Below are positions 62,891 to 64,000 of a stretch of 64,000 nt of DNA, piece after piece; the first letter of the stretch is position 1; each line of letters opens with the position of its first letter. Made by a program: the position numbers and the translations under genes. Source of the DNA: a candidate division LCP-89 bacterium B3_LCP (GTDB lineage: Bacteria; Electryoneota; B3-LCP); contig NJBN01000012.1 in the NCBI GenBank assembly GCA_005223185.1, forward strand, positions 1-64,000, given 5' to 3'. The notes beneath the pieces were generated by a model. It ran no database searches. It had not been told where the DNA came from and saw only the letters and a list, made by a program, of their open reading frames with translations.

Positions 62891-63055
62891 ATGGGAAAGG
62901 TTTTTATAGACCGTAGAGAAGGTGAACGCCGAATTGGTGAACGTCGTGATCTTTCGTCAGAAGGATTGATCCTCATGAGGAGACGCTTGGATACTATGTC
63001 CGATCGCAGGCAAGCAGAAGATCGGCGTGAAAGGCAGCGTCGCCAATTCAGTTAA
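62891..63055 (+). CDS. small Arg/Glu-rich protein, 54 aa, unknown
   Basis: The product is MGKVFIDRREGERRIGERRD, then a short LSSEGLILMRR middle, then SDRRQAEDRRERQRRQFS. It carries repeated D/E-RR motifs, no hydrophobic segment and a strongly basic overall charge. An ideal AAGGAGG site and its own promoter argue that it is really expressed. The D-RR-x-GERR pattern resembles short tags seen in FCB proteins of unknown role; RNA or protein binding is a guess. Confidence 0.65.
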   Translation: MGKVFIDRREGERRIGERRDLSSEGLILMRRRLDTMSDRRQAEDRRERQRRQFS

Positions 63056-63414
63056 TCAGTTATCCAATAAGATTAACCCCACCAGCATTTTTTTTCAACT
63101 CTGATTACCACACTTCGTACTTTGAACGAGAGTTGCTTGAACAGGCAGAGAAGACGCGCAACCGTCAAGATTTCCTTCCTCTTTGGGAAAATTTCTGTTC
63201 AATGGTCTTGCCCTTGAAAGAACCATTTTCCTCTTGCATCATATTTTCGCAGCACTTATATTCGACTATAATATCGAGTGTTAAACTCCAATCTATGTGT
63301 TTGTCAGACTCTGGACAAGCCGGAACGACAAACACAATCCTGTAATCGGGGCTGCCTCTGATCCCCGACGATAAACATAGCTTTTTCAAACCAATCAGCA
63401 TTAAAATAACTGCC
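63056..63414. other. unassigned intergenic region
   Basis: About 360 bp with no recognised gene or RNA. Two overlapping weak frames exist. A plus-strand frame starts at TTG 63133 (FERELLEQAEKTRNRQDFLP is its most protein-like part but lies partly before any start codon). A minus-strand frame ends at 63165. Neither has a ribosome site. I see no terminator for the preceding gene. Confidence 0.3.
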
Positions 63415-64000
63415 GTGAACCCAGTCTTCGTTAAAAGGGGAAAAGTACTCTTCCTGCTGAAGTCACCTGGCGATTTCATGAAGAGCATAAAAAAAGGAAA
63501 AATTCACCTAAGTGACGAACTTCTCGTTCGTGAGCAGGGGGGAGTGCAATGGATTCCCATTCAGGACATAGATCAGTTTAAATTCGAGGCTAACGAACCT
63601 AACGGTTCATCGACTTCAGCAGTTGTATCGAGTCCCGGTGACATTTTCGATCACGTCCGTCAGCCCGGATTTAATCTGTCGGCGTTCTGTTATGGCGCCT
63701 TCTGGTATTTTTTACATAAAATGCCTGCAATCGGAAGACGGAAATTGATAGTTACTATAATTCTCATGTTCACTGCTTTCGCTGGTGGGATTCTGCTGGA
63801 ATTTACCCCGATTCCGATAACCTTGCTTTTGCTTGCAGTCTGGTCAATTTCAGCGCTACATTCCGCTTGGCGTGCAGATCACGATCTGAATCTCCTCCAG
63901 ATAAAGCGCTTTCATCAAGAGACTACAACGCCTCATGATGAAGGATCTGGTTTTGAACATATACCCCTTTCTGAAGATGATATCGTAGATCTCTACATTC
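63415..64000 (+). CDS. membrane protein with N-terminal GYF_2-like domain, partial at window end
   Basis: The frame runs off the window (195 codons visible). The N-terminal 50 residues (VKRGKVLFLLKSPGDFMKSI ... LLVREQGGVQWIPIQDID) follow a GYF_2-like pattern of setting/interaction domains. A soluble linker and then two or three transmembrane helices after FCYGAFWYFLHKMP (a DUF2628-like pattern) come next: LIVTIILMFTAFAGGILLEF and IPITLLLLAVWSISALHS. I prefer GTG 63415 because the conserved domain begins before ATG 63478, but neither start has a good ribosome site. Function unknown. Confidence 0.55.
   Translation, partial: MNPVFVKRGKVLFLLKSPGDFMKSIKKGKIHLSDELLVREQGGVQWIPIQDIDQFKFEANEPNGSSTSAVVSSPGDIFDHVRQPGFNLSAFCYGAFWYFLHKMPAIGRRKLIVTIILMFTAFAGGILLEFTPIPITLLLLAVWSISALHSAWRADHDLNLLQIKRFHQETTTPHDEGSGFEHIPLSEDDIVDLYI

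Noticed and set aside
63165-63488. 107-aa minus-strand frame near the window end
   Set aside because: No ribosome site and it overlaps the start of the GYF_2-like membrane protein on the other strand; kept only as part of an unassigned region.

Overview
The window is a stretch of bacterial chromosome (mid-40s % GC by eye) from what looks like an uncultured member of the Bacteroidetes/FCB side of the tree. Three things suggest this. Large secreted proteins end in Por/T9SS-type C-terminal sorting domains (1358-4195 and 4500-8705). The primary-type sigma factor is very short (285 aa, no region 1.1). Promoters are of the form TTGACA-17-TATATT. The exact phylum cannot be fixed from the sequence. 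No tRNA, rRNA, CRISPR array, transposase or prophage was seen.

Layout. 1-9000: a V4R-domain protein with thioredoxin, then a secreted subtilisin-like protease and a 1401-aa secreted repeat protein. 9029-17577: a 1583-aa beta-helix/FnIII-like exported protein followed by two tandem membrane-anchored alkaline-phosphatase-superfamily hydrolases. 17906-19698: an exported metallo-beta-lactamase-fold protein coupled to a histone-deacetylase-family enzyme. 19712-29245 (minus strand): a housekeeping block cinA-thpR-recA-recX-DUF302-alaS, a broken four-helix-bundle gene, an M29 aminopeptidase and a PEGA lipoprotein. 29431-34077 (minus): clpC and a LolC/LolD lipoprotein-release transporter with an unknown 61-aa ORF between its two genes.

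34087-40987 (minus) is the accessory part. Two AT-rich modules flank dinB and a DUF72 gene. One is a GHKL-ATPase plus an unknown 209-aa protein. The other is a zinc ribbon, an Mrr-like PD-(D/E)XK nuclease and a proteasome-fold (Ntn hydrolase) protein with Ser1/Asp17/Lys34. The second is the best candidate in the window for an undescribed, possibly defensive, system.

40988-57248 (minus): lysS, a small-helical-protein/nucleotidyltransferase pair, alr, prfB (with the classic +1 frameshift site, so the true gene is longer than its main ORF), a GT-C type membrane transferase, a SpoIID/SPOR lipoprotein, the lysine-pathway genes lysC-dapB-dapA, a GlcD-type FAD oxidase, a BatA-like vWA protein and gmhA. 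57535-64000 (plus): a carbamoyltransferase-SxtJ-DUF5989 cassette, a DegP/HtrA protease, the sigma factor, a small Arg-rich protein and a partial membrane protein running off the end.

Intergenic DNA around 100-260, 1299, 8721-8815, 17600-17860, 41030-41795, 43325-43455 and 62709-62757 is a mosaic of short hairpin repeats. The same hairpins occur in distant copies. Several exist in two forms, with either a two-base loop or a roughly 22-base inner hairpin inserted in the loop.
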